From NCBI GenBank assembly GCA_002633005.1, contig NMRA01000088.1, forward strand, positions 934,864 through 981,232: a stretch of DNA of 46,369 nucleotides, read 5' to 3'. This document shows positions 46,239-46,369 of the stretch, one piece after another (within the stretch, counting starts at the first letter, position 1; each line of letters begins with the position of its first letter). This DNA comes from Phoronis australis (Eukaryota; Phoronida; Phoronidae). The position numbers and the translations under genes are program-made. A model generated the notes under the pieces. The model did no database searches and was not told where the DNA came from. It saw nothing but the letters and a program-made list of their open reading frames with translations.

Positions 46239-46369
46239 CTTTAATGTGTTCCCGAGCACGAAACAGATTTCTGTCTCTTGGCTTTGAGATGTAGACAGGA
46301 TTTTCTATCAGCCTTAGCTTGATTTCATGAGCAGGTGGTGGTGGTGGGGGTGGTGGTGGTGGTGGTGGT
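46239..46369 (-). CDS. Partial exon of an unidentified protein: polyproline run then NPxY motif
   Basis: Only one minus-strand frame is open from the window edge. It encodes a run of prolines (from the GGT repeat on the plus strand) followed by AHEIKLRLIENPVYISKPRD, then RNLFRAREHIK, and ends at G|GTAAAAAT, an acceptable donor, in phase 1. NPVY fits the NPxY signal bound by PTB domains and endocytic adaptors in cytoplasmic tails of membrane receptors, and the basic/aromatic composition would suit such a tail. I do not recognise the family. Nothing links it to the PDZ gene, although it is on the same strand. The exon start lies outside the window. Alternatively, it could be a chance frame beside a microsatellite. 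Confidence 0.5.
46334..46369 (+). repeat. (GGT)n microsatellite at the window edge
   Basis: GGT triplets, interrupted by one GGG, continue to the end of the window. On the minus strand in the open frame they read as proline codons. Confidence 0.9.

Overview
This is eukaryotic, metazoan genomic DNA. Small exons with consensus splice sites lie in very long AT-rich introns, with diverged interspersed repeats, tRNA-derived SINE heads, terminal-inverted-repeat elements and a short TTAGGG tract. I see no bacterial operons, rRNA or CRISPR. The one clearly recognisable gene is a minus-strand member of the MPDZ (MUPP1)/PATJ (INADL) multi-PDZ scaffold family. It looks like a single ancestral-type orthologue, since different segments recall MPDZ and PATJ. 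I infer an invertebrate, possibly an invertebrate deuterostome such as a cephalochordate, with high polymorphism. The species cannot be fixed from the sequence alone.

Gene layout, read on the minus strand from high to low coordinates: exon 21679-21892 (second half of PDZ1), 12855-12989 (first half of PDZ2), 8931-9218 (second half of PDZ2 plus linker), 8292-8442 (linker plus start of PDZ3), 6578-6669 (middle of PDZ3), 6166-6301 (end of PDZ3) and 4719-4874 (acidic Pro/Glu-rich linker). The seven exons have AG/GT borders and compatible phases. They join into about 390 uninterrupted codons, in the same domain order as PDZ1-PDZ2-PDZ3 of vertebrate MPDZ. The gene is partial here. I could not find the 5' half of PDZ1 or the L27 domain upstream, nor PDZ4 and later domains downstream.

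The rest is intronic or intergenic and repeat-rich. Region 1-4500 carries a 1.54-kb tandem duplication whose copies meet at a single N. Their distal ~674 bp appear identical while the proximal parts differ, which suggests an assembly or haplotype join. Region 4.5-13 kb has two copies of a ~105-bp hairpin MITE, a dispersed repeat with a duplicated 64-bp module, and a 17-copy 16-bp minisatellite built on a 10-bp palindrome. Region 13-21.6 kb is a long, largely featureless intron. Region 22-46 kb has three copies of a ~430-bp dispersed repeat, two Tc1/mariner-like MITE copies, several tRNA-like SINE heads, a frameshifted THAP-domain fragment at 39.3-39.6 kb, and a striking 444-bp foldback element at 44.7-45.15 kb beside an orphan 91-codon ORF. 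At the right edge (46239-46369) there is a partial minus-strand exon encoding polyproline followed by an NPxY motif, probably from another gene.

No complete, obviously novel system is visible. The most interesting items are the foldback element, the palindromic minisatellite, the tandem duplication around the N, and the unassigned coding-like segments at the right end.
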